Below, piece after piece: positions 1 through 7,423 of a stretch of 41,048 nt of DNA. The DNA is from Nitrososphaerota archaeon. Lineage in GTDB: Archaea; Thermoproteota; Nitrososphaeria; Nitrososphaerales; Nitrosopumilaceae. The notes beneath the pieces are model-generated. The model worked only from the letters and a program-made list of their open reading frames with translations, did not search any database and was not told the origin of the DNA. The stretch covers positions 1 through 41,048 of the forward strand of contig JACZTB010000012.1 of NCBI GenBank assembly GCA_022573895.1. Reading direction: 5' to 3'. The first letter of the stretch is position 1, and each line of letters opens with the position of its first letter. The translations under genes were made by a program, and so were the position numbers.

Positions 1-1
1 T

Positions 2-100
2 TTTAAACAAAGAGGAAAACGAGACATGCTTTCTGCAAAGTATATCTCACAACGAGACGGATATAGACATTCTATTCTACCTCTATCAATGACGGGTTAA
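2..100 (+). CDS. possible C-terminal end of an unknown gene (partial)
   Basis: The frame beginning at base 2 stays open to a TAA at 98-100 and enters from beyond the window edge. The 32 residues are rich in Arg, Lys, Asp and Gly and read like protein, unlike the AT-biased random sequence that follows. It is too short to assign to a family. Chance openness over 32 codons is quite possible, so this is only a candidate gene end. Confidence 0.35.
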   Translation, partial: FKQRGKRDMLSAKYISQRDGYRHSILPLSMTG

Positions 101-449
101 AAAATTAGAAATTTTATTGTAAAAATTTTTACAAATCCATGAGCTTGCTATTTTTTCTTTTCTCCACGCCTGTAAAATGATTAAAGTATGAAAATATCAC
201 AGATTTTCTTTGTTTTTTTTAAAGAAAATGAAATTTTTAGTCAAACAACTATATAACGGAGTATCATTTTTTCAAAAAATTCAATATTCGAATCAGCTAT
301 ACATATTTATTGAAGATAATTCGTTTTTTTTGAAACTAATAACTCTGATCGCAAAATAATTCGAAATATTTTCATGTTTTTCTATTTTTTTATACATATT
401 TTATCGATCTATTCTTATATAGTTGTGAATTCTCTAATAAAATACCAAG
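101..449. other. AT-rich intergenic region with a hairpin and a promoter
   Basis: About 350 bases with no convincing gene on either strand. It holds long T and A runs and a perfect 9-bp inverted repeat (203-211 against 221-229, T-rich 9-nt loop), which could be a terminator-like hairpin for the upstream gene. Near the right end TTATATAG at about 414-421 lies roughly 30 nt before the ATG at 450 and is the probable TATA box for the zinc-finger gene. Confidence 0.4.
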
Positions 450-893
450 ATGACTTGTAAAGGAATTTGTGTTAGATACAAGGCTCAAAAGCCTGTAGGA
501 ACCGGAAGATATGCTTCTGGACAACGTCGATGCCAAATTTGTGAAATCTTCATCAAATGGGAAGGACTTTGGTGTCCATGTTGTGGATATAGATTAAGAA
601 CAAAACCACGTAACCTAAAATACAAAGCAAAATTACGTGCTAGAGTTGAGGCTGATTCTATTGAAGCTAAAGCAATTGCAAAAACTCAATCAGAAGAGAT
701 TGAAGTTGGTGTAGCTGTAAAAGCAAAATCAAAAGCTAAAACAATTAAATCCAAAGCAACGATAAAGGAAAAAACTCCTTGTACATACTGTGAAAAACTG
801 TTTGTGTATGCCGACAAACATGAAAAGAATTGCAAGAAAAATCCAAATATCAAAATTTCCCAAGAAAGTGAATCAATAGCAATAAAAGCATAA
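450..893 (+). CDS. zinc-finger protein of thaumarchaeal type, unknown function
   Basis: 147 residues. The N-terminal half carries Cys pairs at C3/C7, C28/C31 and C42/C44/C45, suggesting one or two zinc ribbons. The middle (about 60-105) is a Lys/Ala-rich low-complexity linker. The C-terminus has a C-x2-C-x11-H-x4-C finger (about residues 110-127) ending in a basic tail. Basic charge plus zinc fingers suggest nucleic-acid binding, perhaps transcription or translation, but this is inference. The conserved Cys-rich N-terminus with WCPCCGYRLR resembles small proteins common in ammonia-oxidising archaea. It stands alone, 17 nt before the next gene, and may be cotranscribed with it. Confidence 0.8.
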   Translation: MTCKGICVRYKAQKPVGTGRYASGQRRCQICEIFIKWEGLWCPCCGYRLRTKPRNLKYKAKLRARVEADSIEAKAIAKTQSEEIEVGVAVKAKSKAKTIKSKATIKEKTPCTYCEKLFVYADKHEKNCKKNPNIKISQESESIAIKA

Positions 894-910
894 GATTTGT
901 TCATAGCTTA

Positions 911-1252
911 TTGAACCCTCCAAATGGATTTTCCCAAAAAGTGGTAAATTTGGAGAGCCGTACTTTTTTTTTACAGATTCAAAAATTTGAAAATGGATAT
1001 TTTATTTCTATTACAGAAGGAACTAACAAAATAGGTTCTATGGTTATTTCTTTAGCAACTGGACCTAAACCAATTACAACAACTATTATCCCCTCTAGAA
1101 CTGAATCTGTTTTTCAAAAACTTATCGCTGAACAAATTAGCACTAGGATAAGAGGCATTGCTTTAGTTTCTACCTTTACTCAAAAAAAATTAGAACCAAA
1201 TACTGCAAAAGCCTTAATGTCTGAGATAATGGAAATGGTAGATAATGACTGA
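911..1252 (+). CDS. small protein resembling proteasome assembly chaperone 3 (PAC3/Pba3-like)
   Basis: 113 residues from a TTG at 911; in-frame GTG (941) or TTG (950) are alternative starts and would remove a poorly structured N-terminus. From memory of the family, the core from KIGSMV through EIMEMV follows the layout of eukaryotic PAC3: a beta strand with K-x-G-(S/T), a strand ending in TTxI, a long helix, then a hydrophobic strand and a C-terminal helix. PAC3 helps assemble 20S proteasome alpha rings; archaeal PAC-like proteins are known. The assignment is by eye and tentative. The end overlaps the UbiD gene start by 8 nt, so the two are translationally coupled. Confidence 0.5.
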   Translation: MNPPNGFSQKVVNLESRTFFLQIQKFENGYFISITEGTNKIGSMVISLATGPKPITTTIIPSRTESVFQKLIAEQISTRIRGIALVSTFTQKKLEPNTAKALMSEIMEMVDND

Positions 1253-2576
1253 TTTAAGAAATTATATTTCTCAAATTAAAAAGAGTAAAGATCTTAAAAT
1301 TGTAAAAACAAAAGTTTCTACAAAATTTGAGATTGCGGGAATAACTGCAAAAGTTGACGGTTCATATGCAGTTTTATTTGAAAATATCAAAGAAAGTAAC
1401 TTCCATTTAGTTGCTAATTTACTAGGAACTCGAAAAAGATTTGCTTTGGCAGTTGGAGATACAGAAGATAATATTCATAAAAAAATAATTTCAGCAATCA
1501 AAAAAGCTAAACACCCAAAAATTACCTCTTCAGGGAAATTCATGGAAAACAAGTCAAAAAATCTCTTTTCCCTGCCTATTGTAACTCATTTTGAAAAGGA
1601 ATCTGGTCCATTTATCACATCTTCCATTGTTTATACTAAGAATCCTGAAACTGGAAAACAAAATTCCTCATTTCATAGATTTATGCCAATTGATAAAACT
1701 CATTTTTCCATTAGAATGGTAGAGGGACGTCATCTCCACAGATGTTTTGTTGATGCAAAAGAACATGGAGAAGATTTGAAAATTGCAATTACTGTGGGCG
1801 TTCATCCAGCAATTTCTATCGCAGGTGCATATCAAGCTGAATGGGGAAAAGATGAAATTGATATTGCGAATTCTCTTTTAGGCGGAAAATTAACTTTGGC
1901 AAAACTTCCTTCTACAGGACTGAATGTACCATCTGGTGCTGAAATTGTAATGGAAGGAAAAATTCTTCATGATAAAACACACCGTGAATGGATGGTTGAA
2001 ATGCTTCAAACATATGATCATAAAAGATCTCAACCAGTTTTTGAACTTGAAAATCTGTATTTTAGAAACAATCCAATTTTCCATGATGTTCTATCTGGTT
2101 ATTCAGAGCATAGGTTACTAATGGGAATGCCAATTGAATCTAAGTTAAATTGGATATTGAAGAAAATTTATCCTCAAACACTTCAAGTCTCAATGACTAA
2201 TGGTGGATGCAATTGGTTACATGCAGTTGTACAAATTAAAAAGAAAAGTGAATCTGATCCTAAAAAAATAATTAAGAAAACATTTGATTCTCATCGTTCC
2301 CTAAAACAAGTAACTGTAGTTGACGAAGATATTGATCCTAATAGTGCAGAATCGGTAGAATATGCTATGGCTACAAGATTTCAAGCGAACAAAGATCTGA
2401 TTATTCTCAAAAATGTTCGTGGTTCTAGTCTTGATCCTTCTAGTGATCAACAAAAATTACAAACTGCAAAAATGGGCATTGATGCAACTAGATCTCTTTC
2501 AAAACGCCCTGATGGATTTAAAATAGCAAAAATTCCAAAAATTAATAAAATTAAACTAGAGAAATATTTCAAATAA
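1245..2576 (+). CDS. UbiD-family prenylated-FMN decarboxylase, possible anhydromevalonate phosphate decarboxylase
   Basis: 443 residues, a full-length UbiD-family protein. Visible landmarks are the R-M-V-E-G-R region near residue 160, A-E-I-V-M-E-G near 235, the P-V-F-E-L ... GYSEHRLLMGMP block at about 265-300, and the C-terminal MGIDAT. These enzymes decarboxylate unsaturated acids using prenylated FMN. Archaea generally lack ubiquinone; in archaea that use the modified mevalonate route, a UbiD homologue decarboxylates trans-anhydromevalonate 5-phosphate to isopentenyl phosphate, so that role is the best guess. HMG-CoA reductase at 30.6 kb belongs to the same pathway. The partner UbiX and the AcnX-type dehydratase are not in this window. 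Other decarboxylase substrates remain possible. Confidence 0.85.
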   Translation: MTDLRNYISQIKKSKDLKIVKTKVSTKFEIAGITAKVDGSYAVLFENIKESNFHLVANLLGTRKRFALAVGDTEDNIHKKIISAIKKAKHPKITSSGKFMENKSKNLFSLPIVTHFEKESGPFITSSIVYTKNPETGKQNSSFHRFMPIDKTHFSIRMVEGRHLHRCFVDAKEHGEDLKIAITVGVHPAISIAGAYQAEWGKDEIDIANSLLGGKLTLAKLPSTGLNVPSGAEIVMEGKILHDKTHREWMVEMLQTYDHKRSQPVFELENLYFRNNPIFHDVLSGYSEHRLLMGMPIESKLNWILKKIYPQTLQVSMTNGGCNWLHAVVQIKKKSESDPKKIIKKTFDSHRSLKQVTVVDEDIDPNSAESVEYAMATRFQANKDLIILKNVRGSSLDPSSDQQKLQTAKMGIDATRSLSKRPDGFKIAKIPKINKIKLEKYFK

Positions 2577-2655
2577 TCAAAATCAACTGATTAAATTAAA
2601 TTGGAATTTGATTTTCATGGATCCATTTAAGAATAACAGAAAGTCTCTTTAATCA

Positions 2656-3069
2656 ATGTCTGAACAAGGTAAAAGCGATGAGTGGGATTCATTATGGCAA
2701 GAATATACCAAGTCTCTTGAAAACTGGAAATCACTTTTTGAGCAAATACAAAATTCAAGTAATGACATGCAATCTAAGTTCAATCAAGTTTGGGACAAGG
2801 CTACTGTTGAATCAAGTGCTGAAACCATGAAACTATTTGGAGAAAATTGGCAAAAAGCCATGAATGAAGCAGGAATGCAATCCTTTAAAGAATTTGGTGA
2901 AAATTGGCAAAAAGCTCTTAATGATTCTAATGCTTCTGTTTTCAAACAATTTGCTGAAAATTGGCAGAAGACTCTAAGTTCATCTGGATTAGAACAGATG
3001 CAAGCTTATGGCGAAATGATGAAAAAATTTGCTGAAACTTGGAATTCTATGTGGCCAAGATCACAATAA
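2656..3069 (+). CDS. tryptophan-rich helical repeat protein, phasin-like
   Basis: 137 residues, almost entirely predicted amphipathic helix, no membrane segment. Three copies of a 19-residue repeat start at residues 61, 80 and 99, each opening F-(G/A)-E-N-W-Q-K; related W-x-x-x motifs occur N-terminally (W10, W14, W24) and at the end. A second protein at 4950-5429 has the same W/Q-rich periodic style, so these are probable paralogues. The pattern recalls phasins and PhaE-type proteins that coat polyhydroxyalkanoate granules; some ammonia-oxidising archaea carry PHA synthase genes. No PHA enzyme is in the window, so the function is inference. It sits between the UbiD gene and an unknown gene with its own short upstream region. 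Confidence 0.8.
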   Translation: MSEQGKSDEWDSLWQEYTKSLENWKSLFEQIQNSSNDMQSKFNQVWDKATVESSAETMKLFGENWQKAMNEAGMQSFKEFGENWQKALNDSNASVFKQFAENWQKTLSSSGLEQMQAYGEMMKKFAETWNSMWPRSQ

Positions 3070-3110
3070 CTTCCGAAAGAATAAACACTTGATTTATTCA
3101 TTATTTTTTG

Positions 3111-3776
3111 ATGACAATCACCACGAGTGAATGCTTTATTGAATTATCTAGTTTTGATGATTTAGCAAGATATGCTTGTGCATTTAGAGAATATCCAAGA
3201 AGAGTGTATTCTCAAGAATTTGATGGTTCAAGAATTATTTCAACTAGTTTAACTCTTGCAAACACTCTGTTGATTTTTTATGCTCAAATGCCAAAATCTG
3301 GTAGGTATATTTCATACCAAGTTAATGCAGGAAAAGAGACTTGTGAAATTGTAGAATCTACAAAAGATATCTCAAATTATGCACCTATTGTACATATGGA
3401 ATCAAAAATTTCCTCATTATCTGTAAAAACCAAAAAAATTTCTGATCAATTTTATCCAATTCAAGTTAAAGATTTGGGAAGTTTAGCACGATTAACATAT
3501 GATCCTGAGTTTCCAGATGAACAAAATCTTACTCTATATGCATTACCTCACAAAAATTCTTGGGTAATAGGATACATTACCCAATTAGAAATGGATGAAG
3601 TAATCTATAATTTCAATTATGTTGAATTAGATTCCGAACCTACTAGACATTTTATTAAATATCAGGGGAATCAAGGACGAGATCCAGTATTTTCAGATAA
3701 TTTTGATCATGGATATTCATATTTACCAGTCATCAAAATTAAAAATGAACATTCGATCTTTGGATTTTCAGATTAA
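3111..3776 (+). CDS. conserved-looking protein of unknown function
   Basis: 221 residues from the ATG at 3111; a TTG directly before it (3108) adds one residue. No signal peptide, membrane segment or recognisable motif. The composition is that of a mixed alpha/beta soluble protein rich in aromatic residues (many Tyr and Phe), with alternating hydrophobic stretches suggesting beta-sheet. I do not recognise the family. It follows the phasin-like gene by about 40 nt in the same direction and converges on the minus-strand gene pair 3792-4846 with a 15-nt gap. Confidence 0.75.
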   Translation: MTITTSECFIELSSFDDLARYACAFREYPRRVYSQEFDGSRIISTSLTLANTLLIFYAQMPKSGRYISYQVNAGKETCEIVESTKDISNYAPIVHMESKISSLSVKTKKISDQFYPIQVKDLGSLARLTYDPEFPDEQNLTLYALPHKNSWVIGYITQLEMDEVIYNFNYVELDSEPTRHFIKYQGNQGRDPVFSDNFDHGYSYLPVIKIKNEHSIFGFSD

Positions 3777-3791
3777 ATTTTAAACCTATTT

Positions 3792-4466
3792 CTAAGTTAA
3801 TTCTTTTATTTTCTTTCTTGATTCTTCAACTAATCGTTTTATAACTGGGATGTAAATTTCTGCAGCATATACAATTTCAATATCTTTGTATTCTTCAATT
3901 TCTAAAAATGCAGAAGCTATTACCTGATTTTCTCTTACTTTAGGCTCATTATTTTCACTTCTTTTACGATTTATGGTTTCTAAAAATATTGGTAATTGTC
4001 TTTTGACTTCAATTTCTAATTCTTCTTTTGAACATAATTTTTCATGACTCAAATTAACTTTGATCTGTTGATTAATATCATCTTCGTATCTATCTGACGC
4101 TCTGATCATGATTTTAATTTTAGGTAATTTATCAAATTTGTTCTTGAATTGACAGATTTTTTTAATGAAATTAGGATATGAATTTTCATGTTCCTGATTG
4201 TATCTGATTGAATACCATTCTGAAAATTTCATCGCATTTTGGTCATTTTTAATTTTTGCTTTTCCATCAAATTTTTTTTGTGAAATCTTTTCTGAAATAA
4301 ATAATCCAAAATCTCTATTTCCTTCCTCAAAAATCCCATTAAATATATCATTTACAGAATTTATGTATTCATTAAAAAAATAATCTACATAGTAAGGATC
4401 AGGATCGTATTGTTTAATCTGTTTTAGATATATTTCACAATCTTTTATTGTTTTTTCAATATTCAT
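3792..4466 (-). CDS. unknown soluble protein
   Basis: 224 residues, Lys/Glu/Ile-rich, mainly helical. It has a central charged region (about 120-160) and a C-terminal helix that is strongly charged (RLVEESRKKIKEL). No family recognised. Its ATG overlaps the stop codon of the upstream gene by one base (TAATG), so it forms a two-gene operon with 4466-4846 and is probably translationally coupled. The pairing of two unfamiliar proteins suggests a joint role, but nothing in either sequence shows what. Confidence 0.75.
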   Translation of the reverse strand: MNIEKTIKDCEIYLKQIKQYDPDPYYVDYFFNEYINSVNDIFNGIFEEGNRDFGLFISEKISQKKFDGKAKIKNDQNAMKFSEWYSIRYNQEHENSYPNFIKKICQFKNKFDKLPKIKIMIRASDRYEDDINQQIKVNLSHEKLCSKEELEIEVKRQLPIFLETINRKRSENNEPKVRENQVIASAFLEIEEYKDIEIVYAAEIYIPVIKRLVEESRKKIKELT

Positions 4467-4846
4467 TAGTCTTTGTTAGATTCAGAAGTTGTATATTTTG
4501 ATTGTGCTTTCAAACTTGTAGCTAATTCTTTGAAAATTTCATTTACACTGACATCAACTAAATTAATTGTTGCATTTTCCTTTACGATTTGTTTTTCAAA
4601 TTTTTCTTTAATCGCAAAAGATACTGATGACCAATGTAGAGTTCCTTTCAATTGTTCTTCAACTGTGGTATTAGTTGTTGGGAAATTTGCTGGTGAGAAT
4701 ACAATTCCATTTGTCCATTGCATTGTAGGAATCCCCCCACCTGAGGATTTTGTATTAAATGCTATTTGTTTTACCCAATCATCAAATTTGTATTCAATTA
4801 CTTCATGAATAATTAATTTTTTCCATGGTTCTACAGAGATTTCCAT
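4466..4846 (-). CDS. unknown small protein, first gene of a two-gene operon
   Basis: 126 residues beginning M-E-I-S-V-E-P-W. A glycine run with P-T-M-Q-W-T-N-G-I-V-F follows at about residues 36-50, then a helical C-terminal half and a polar Ser/Thr tail. No membrane segment and no family recognised. The gene is followed with a one-base overlap by 3792-4466. The start is the only ATG in a suitable position. Confidence 0.75.
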   Translation of the reverse strand: MEISVEPWKKLIIHEVIEYKFDDWVKQIAFNTKSSGGGIPTMQWTNGIVFSPANFPTTNTTVEEQLKGTLHWSSVSFAIKEKFEKQIVKENATINLVDVSVNEIFKELATSLKAQSKYTTSESNKD

Positions 4847-4949
4847 TTAATCATAGTACTCTCAAACCAATTATAATCTTATTTTTTGAGCCTAATTCGT
4901 TCTAGTCTTGGAAAAATAAAAATTTGAAGCCTTTTCTTAATTTACAATT

Positions 4950-5429
4950 TTACAGAATTACATGTCCTGATTGCCATGCCTGATTAAATTTTTTGATAGC
5001 TTCTTGGTATGCCATAATTGAATCGTCACCTGACGTTTTAAGAAATTTTTCCCACTGTTCATTGAATTTTTTGATTGATTCAATATTGGTTTCTTTGAAA
5101 ATACTTTCAAACATCTTTGATTGTTGTTTGATATATTCAGGGCCAATTTCTTCCCATGTACTTTCCCAACTTGAAGTTACTTTTTTCAATAACTCCGCAT
5201 CTGTTTCTAATGCTTTTTGGCATGCATCATGATATGACATTAGAGTTTCATTTGTAGCTTTTTGCCATTGAGCAAGAGATTCTTTCCAACCAGTCAATGC
5301 AGTATTGTATTCTTTCCATGCTTTTTCAAATTCTGGTTTTTTTATTGAAGATTTTGTTTGTTTTTTTGATCTAGCAATTGTTTTTTTGATTGACTTCTTT
5401 TTATGAGTGCGTTTTTTCTTGATAGCCAT
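4950..5429 (-). CDS. phasin-like helical protein with a lysine-rich N-terminal tail
   Basis: 159 residues. The first ~32 are very basic (Lys/Arg-rich, with repeated K-K and S-I-K-K) like a histone tail. The rest is amphipathic helix with recurring Trp and Gln (G-W-K-E-S-L-A-Q-W-Q-K, S-W-E-S-T-W-E, Q-A-W-Q), closely matching the style of 2656-3069. PHA-granule phasins with Lys-rich DNA-binding tails are known in bacteria (PhaF, PhaM), where they tie granules to the nucleoid; a similar role here is speculation. It could also be a structural nucleoid protein. It is transcribed alone, away from its upstream neighbour. Confidence 0.78.
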   Translation of the reverse strand: MAIKKKRTHKKKSIKKTIARSKKQTKSSIKKPEFEKAWKEYNTALTGWKESLAQWQKATNETLMSYHDACQKALETDAELLKKVTSSWESTWEEIGPEYIKQQSKMFESIFKETNIESIKKFNEQWEKFLKTSGDDSIMAYQEAIKKFNQAWQSGHVIL

Positions 5430-5501
5430 ACAGTAGTTTGAAAATAGTATATGTTAAATCTTTCAATAATTCTGAAGTTTAGAAAATTTAATGAATTTTT
5501 A

Positions 5502-5657
5502 TTAAAATCCTGATGCTTTGGTAAAGTTTGTAAGATACTTTTTGTCCTTATTTTTGAATAATTTGTAGTGCTCTTTGCATAGATTTCTAGTTTCTCTAAA
5601 ACTGATTTTTACTGTTTCTATTACTTTTAACTTACACTTTGAAATACTACATTGCAT
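5502..5657 (-). CDS. 51-residue putative zinc-finger protein
   Basis: A short ORF with ATG at 5657 and TAA at 5502-5504. The product has Cys at residues 3 and 8, and Cys27 with His30 followed by Y-K-L-F, a C-x4-C ... C-x2-H layout that would fit one zinc ion; it is basic towards the end. Small proteins with a terminal L-C-x-x-H motif are common in archaea. It fills most of an otherwise empty 320-nt gap and reads away from the gene at 5749. The upstream side is very AT-rich, suited to a leaderless promoter. Function unknown; it may bind nucleic acid or a protein. Confidence 0.55.
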   Translation of the reverse strand: MQCSISKCKLKVIETVKISFRETRNLCKEHYKLFKNKDKKYLTNFTKASGF

Positions 5658-5748
5658 TATAACAAATAATACATATTTACTAATAAGACTTTGAAATTAT
5701 GTTATTACCTTCTGCTAACTTTTTATCATTGTATTATATCAAAAAATT

Positions 5749-5958
5749 ATGAATGATGATGAGAAAGGTAAACAATTTTTAGGATTAATTGATGAGCAAA
5801 GTAATCTTCAGCGGAGTATTGTTGTAAAATTGTCTTCTTTAATTAGATCAAAATGGAATTCTAATGAATTACAAAACGAGCTTGAAACACTAGTAGAAGA
5901 ATATTCTAAAATTACTAAAAAGATTAACAGTCTTGATGAGAATACCAGTTTTTTATAG
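5749..5958 (+). CDS. 69-residue helical protein of unknown function
   Basis: Acidic, predicted to be two helices with heptad-like Leu/Ile spacing (coiled coil). No Cys, no membrane segment. The start ATG is preceded by the AT-rich stretch TTATATCAAA about 10-15 nt upstream; no clear ribosome site. Its end overlaps the end of the convergent heme O synthase gene by 6 nt. The protein-like composition supports a real gene but the size leaves doubt. Confidence 0.6.
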   Translation: MNDDEKGKQFLGLIDEQSNLQRSIVVKLSSLIRSKWNSNELQNELETLVEEYSKITKKINSLDENTSFL

Positions 5959-6882
5959 TGCAGAGTCTACCATTAATGCAATAAACAATACTGCCAAATA
6001 GGGACTAGAAAATTTAAACAAAGTCCATGAGGCTTTTTCCATAGGCTTAACTATAACCCATATTGACAATGCCATCATTAATGCACCTGATGCAATTGCA
6101 GTCCATAGGTATACTCCACCTACCATCTCTTCACCGCTTTCTGTTGTTATGAAAAATGGAGCAATTGAAAACAAAACCATTACAACAGTCGAACCTGCAA
6201 TTATTCTTGCGGATGTTTTTTCAGATTGTACTGCAGTTAACATTGGAACATTTACTTTGATATAATCATCTTTGAAATGTAAGGTTAAAGCCCAAATATG
6301 CATTGGAATCCAAATAAACACCAATCCTGCCATTGCAAGACCCATCGTCCACAAATCTGACATACTTACAGCTACCCATCCAATCAAAGGAGGCGCACCT
6401 CCACACAAACCTCCTAAAATTATGTTTGTCCTTGATCTTCGTTTTAATATATACGAATAAACTAGAATATTGTCTATCAATGCAAATGCAATGAATGTAG
6501 TTGCCCACATACCTTGTTCCAATGTTGTAGTGAACGAAATTCCAAATGCTAAAACTAAAGATATTCCAGCTAATACTAATCCAAAATTCCTTGCTTTTTC
6601 TGCTGGATAGATTCTCTTTGATGGAAGAGGTCTATCTTTTGTTCTTTCCATTATTGCATCAATATCTCTATCATGATAGTTTGTCAAAGTGTTTGCAGCA
6701 GCTGAACCTGCTGCAACTGAAAATAACATTAATAACCATGTGGCTGGAGAAATTTCAATATTATAAATATTGGATGCAGTTAACGCTGCACCAAATGCAG
6801 TAAACACTAGTAAATACCAGATCTTTGGTTTTGTTAATTCATAGTATACCGCAACACGAGATTCTGACTTTTGTTTTTGCAA
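5953..6882 (-). CDS. ctaB: heme O synthase (protoheme IX farnesyltransferase)
   Basis: 309 residues, UbiA-superfamily membrane prenyltransferase that attaches farnesyl (or a longer prenyl) group to heme b to make heme O for terminal oxidases. The N-D/D-x-x-x-D type site is visible as N-Y-H-D-R-D-I-D-A-I-M-E-R-T-x-x-R-P-L-P at about residues 67-86, with about eight membrane segments. The second motif region lies near the cytoplasmic loop with H-F-K-D-D-Y (about 200-207). The start is TTG at 6882; no ATG suits. It lies 2 nt after the stop of the Lrp/AsnC gene, so the two are cotranscribed. Confidence 0.95.
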   Translation of the reverse strand: MQKQKSESRVAVYYELTKPKIWYLLVFTAFGAALTASNIYNIEISPATWLLMLFSVAAGSAAANTLTNYHDRDIDAIMERTKDRPLPSKRIYPAEKARNFGLVLAGISLVLAFGISFTTTLEQGMWATTFIAFALIDNILVYSYILKRRSRTNIILGGLCGGAPPLIGWVAVSMSDLWTMGLAMAGLVFIWIPMHIWALTLHFKDDYIKVNVPMLTAVQSEKTSARIIAGSTVVMVLFSIAPFFITTESGEEMVGGVYLWTAIASGALMMALSIWVIVKPMEKASWTLFKFSSPYLAVLFIALMVDSAL

Positions 6883-6884
6883 TA

Positions 6885-7352
6885 CTAGTCACTGTCCTCA
6901 GATAATAAATATGGCATTATTTTAGTTCGTGATTTCATTTCAATAAACGACTCTGAAGACTGAATTCCATCAATCCTACCAATTTGCTCAGAGACCATTT
7001 TATGCATCTGATCTAATGATTTTGAAAACATAGTTATCAATATATCAAATCTACCTGTAACTTCGGCAACCTCTCTGACTCCATTAATCTTGAATAATTC
7101 CTCAATTACATGATCACGTTTTTTTGTATCCATATTAATTCCAGTTAACGCCTTGACATTATAACCAAGTTCTGCATCGTTAACAACAATTGTAAAACGT
7201 TCAATTAATTTTCTTTTGACTAGTCTTTTGATTCTTGAATATATTACTGATGAGTTAACATTGATCTTTTTTGATAAACGTGGAACTGAAATTGATGCAT
7301 CATTACATAATTCTGATAAAATTTGTAAATCTAAATTATCTACCTTTACCGT
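6885..7352 (-). CDS. Lrp/AsnC-family transcription regulator with an apparent ACG start
   Basis: The C-terminal RAM/effector domain (G-V-R-E-V-A-E-V-T-G-R-F-D-I-L) is easily seen from the ATG at 7133, but the same frame continues upstream without a stop to TGA at 7353-7355. It encodes a complete helix-turn-helix: D-N-L-D-L-Q-I-L-S-E-L, then ...S-V-P-R-L-S-K-K-I-N-V-N-S-S-V-I-Y-S-R-I-K-R-L. From ACG at 7352 the product is 155 residues, the usual family length. There is no in-frame ATG, GTG or TTG before 7133. A Shine-Dalgarno-like AGGTG ends 6 nt before ACG. These regulators sense amino acids or other small ligands; its coupling to ctaB hints at respiratory control. Confidence 0.85.
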   Translation of the reverse strand, partial: TVKVDNLDLQILSELCNDASISVPRLSKKINVNSSVIYSRIKRLVKRKLIERFTIVVNDAELGYNVKALTGINMDTKKRDHVIEELFKINGVREVAEVTGRFDILITMFSKSLDQMHKMVSEQIGRIDGIQSSESFIEMKSRTKIMPYLLSEDSD

Positions 7353-7358
7353 TCAAAA

Positions 7359-7394
7359 CACCTGAGTCGATCTAGATTTTTGGTTCTTATAAAG
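7359..7394 (-). promoter_or_regulatory. TATA box and ribosome site of the Lrp/AsnC gene
   Basis: On the minus strand CTTTATAAG occupies 7386-7394. A start site about 26 nt downstream falls near 7364, leaving a leader of only about a dozen bases. AGGTG at 7359-7363 complements the 3' end of 16S rRNA and sits six bases before the ACG at 7352. Both signals support translation beginning at that ACG rather than at the internal ATG 7133. Confidence 0.55.
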
Positions 7395-7423
7395 TTATTA
7401 TTGTAAAAATTACAAAAAATAGT

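Noticed and set aside
203-229. rho-independent terminator
   Set aside because: The hairpin is nearly all A:T pairs and lacks a G+C stem; kept only as a possible T-rich archaeal terminator.
686-904. minus-strand ORF with hydrophobic residues
   Set aside because: A complement shadow of the Lys-rich linker of the zinc-finger gene, with no independent signals.
1245-2576. ubiquinone-pathway decarboxylase
   Set aside because: Archaea of this type do not make ubiquinone and no quinone genes are near.
6885-7133. free-standing 82-residue RAM-domain protein starting at ATG 7133
   Set aside because: The frame is open upstream and encodes a full helix-turn-helix with promoter signals, so the short form is an artefact of start choice.
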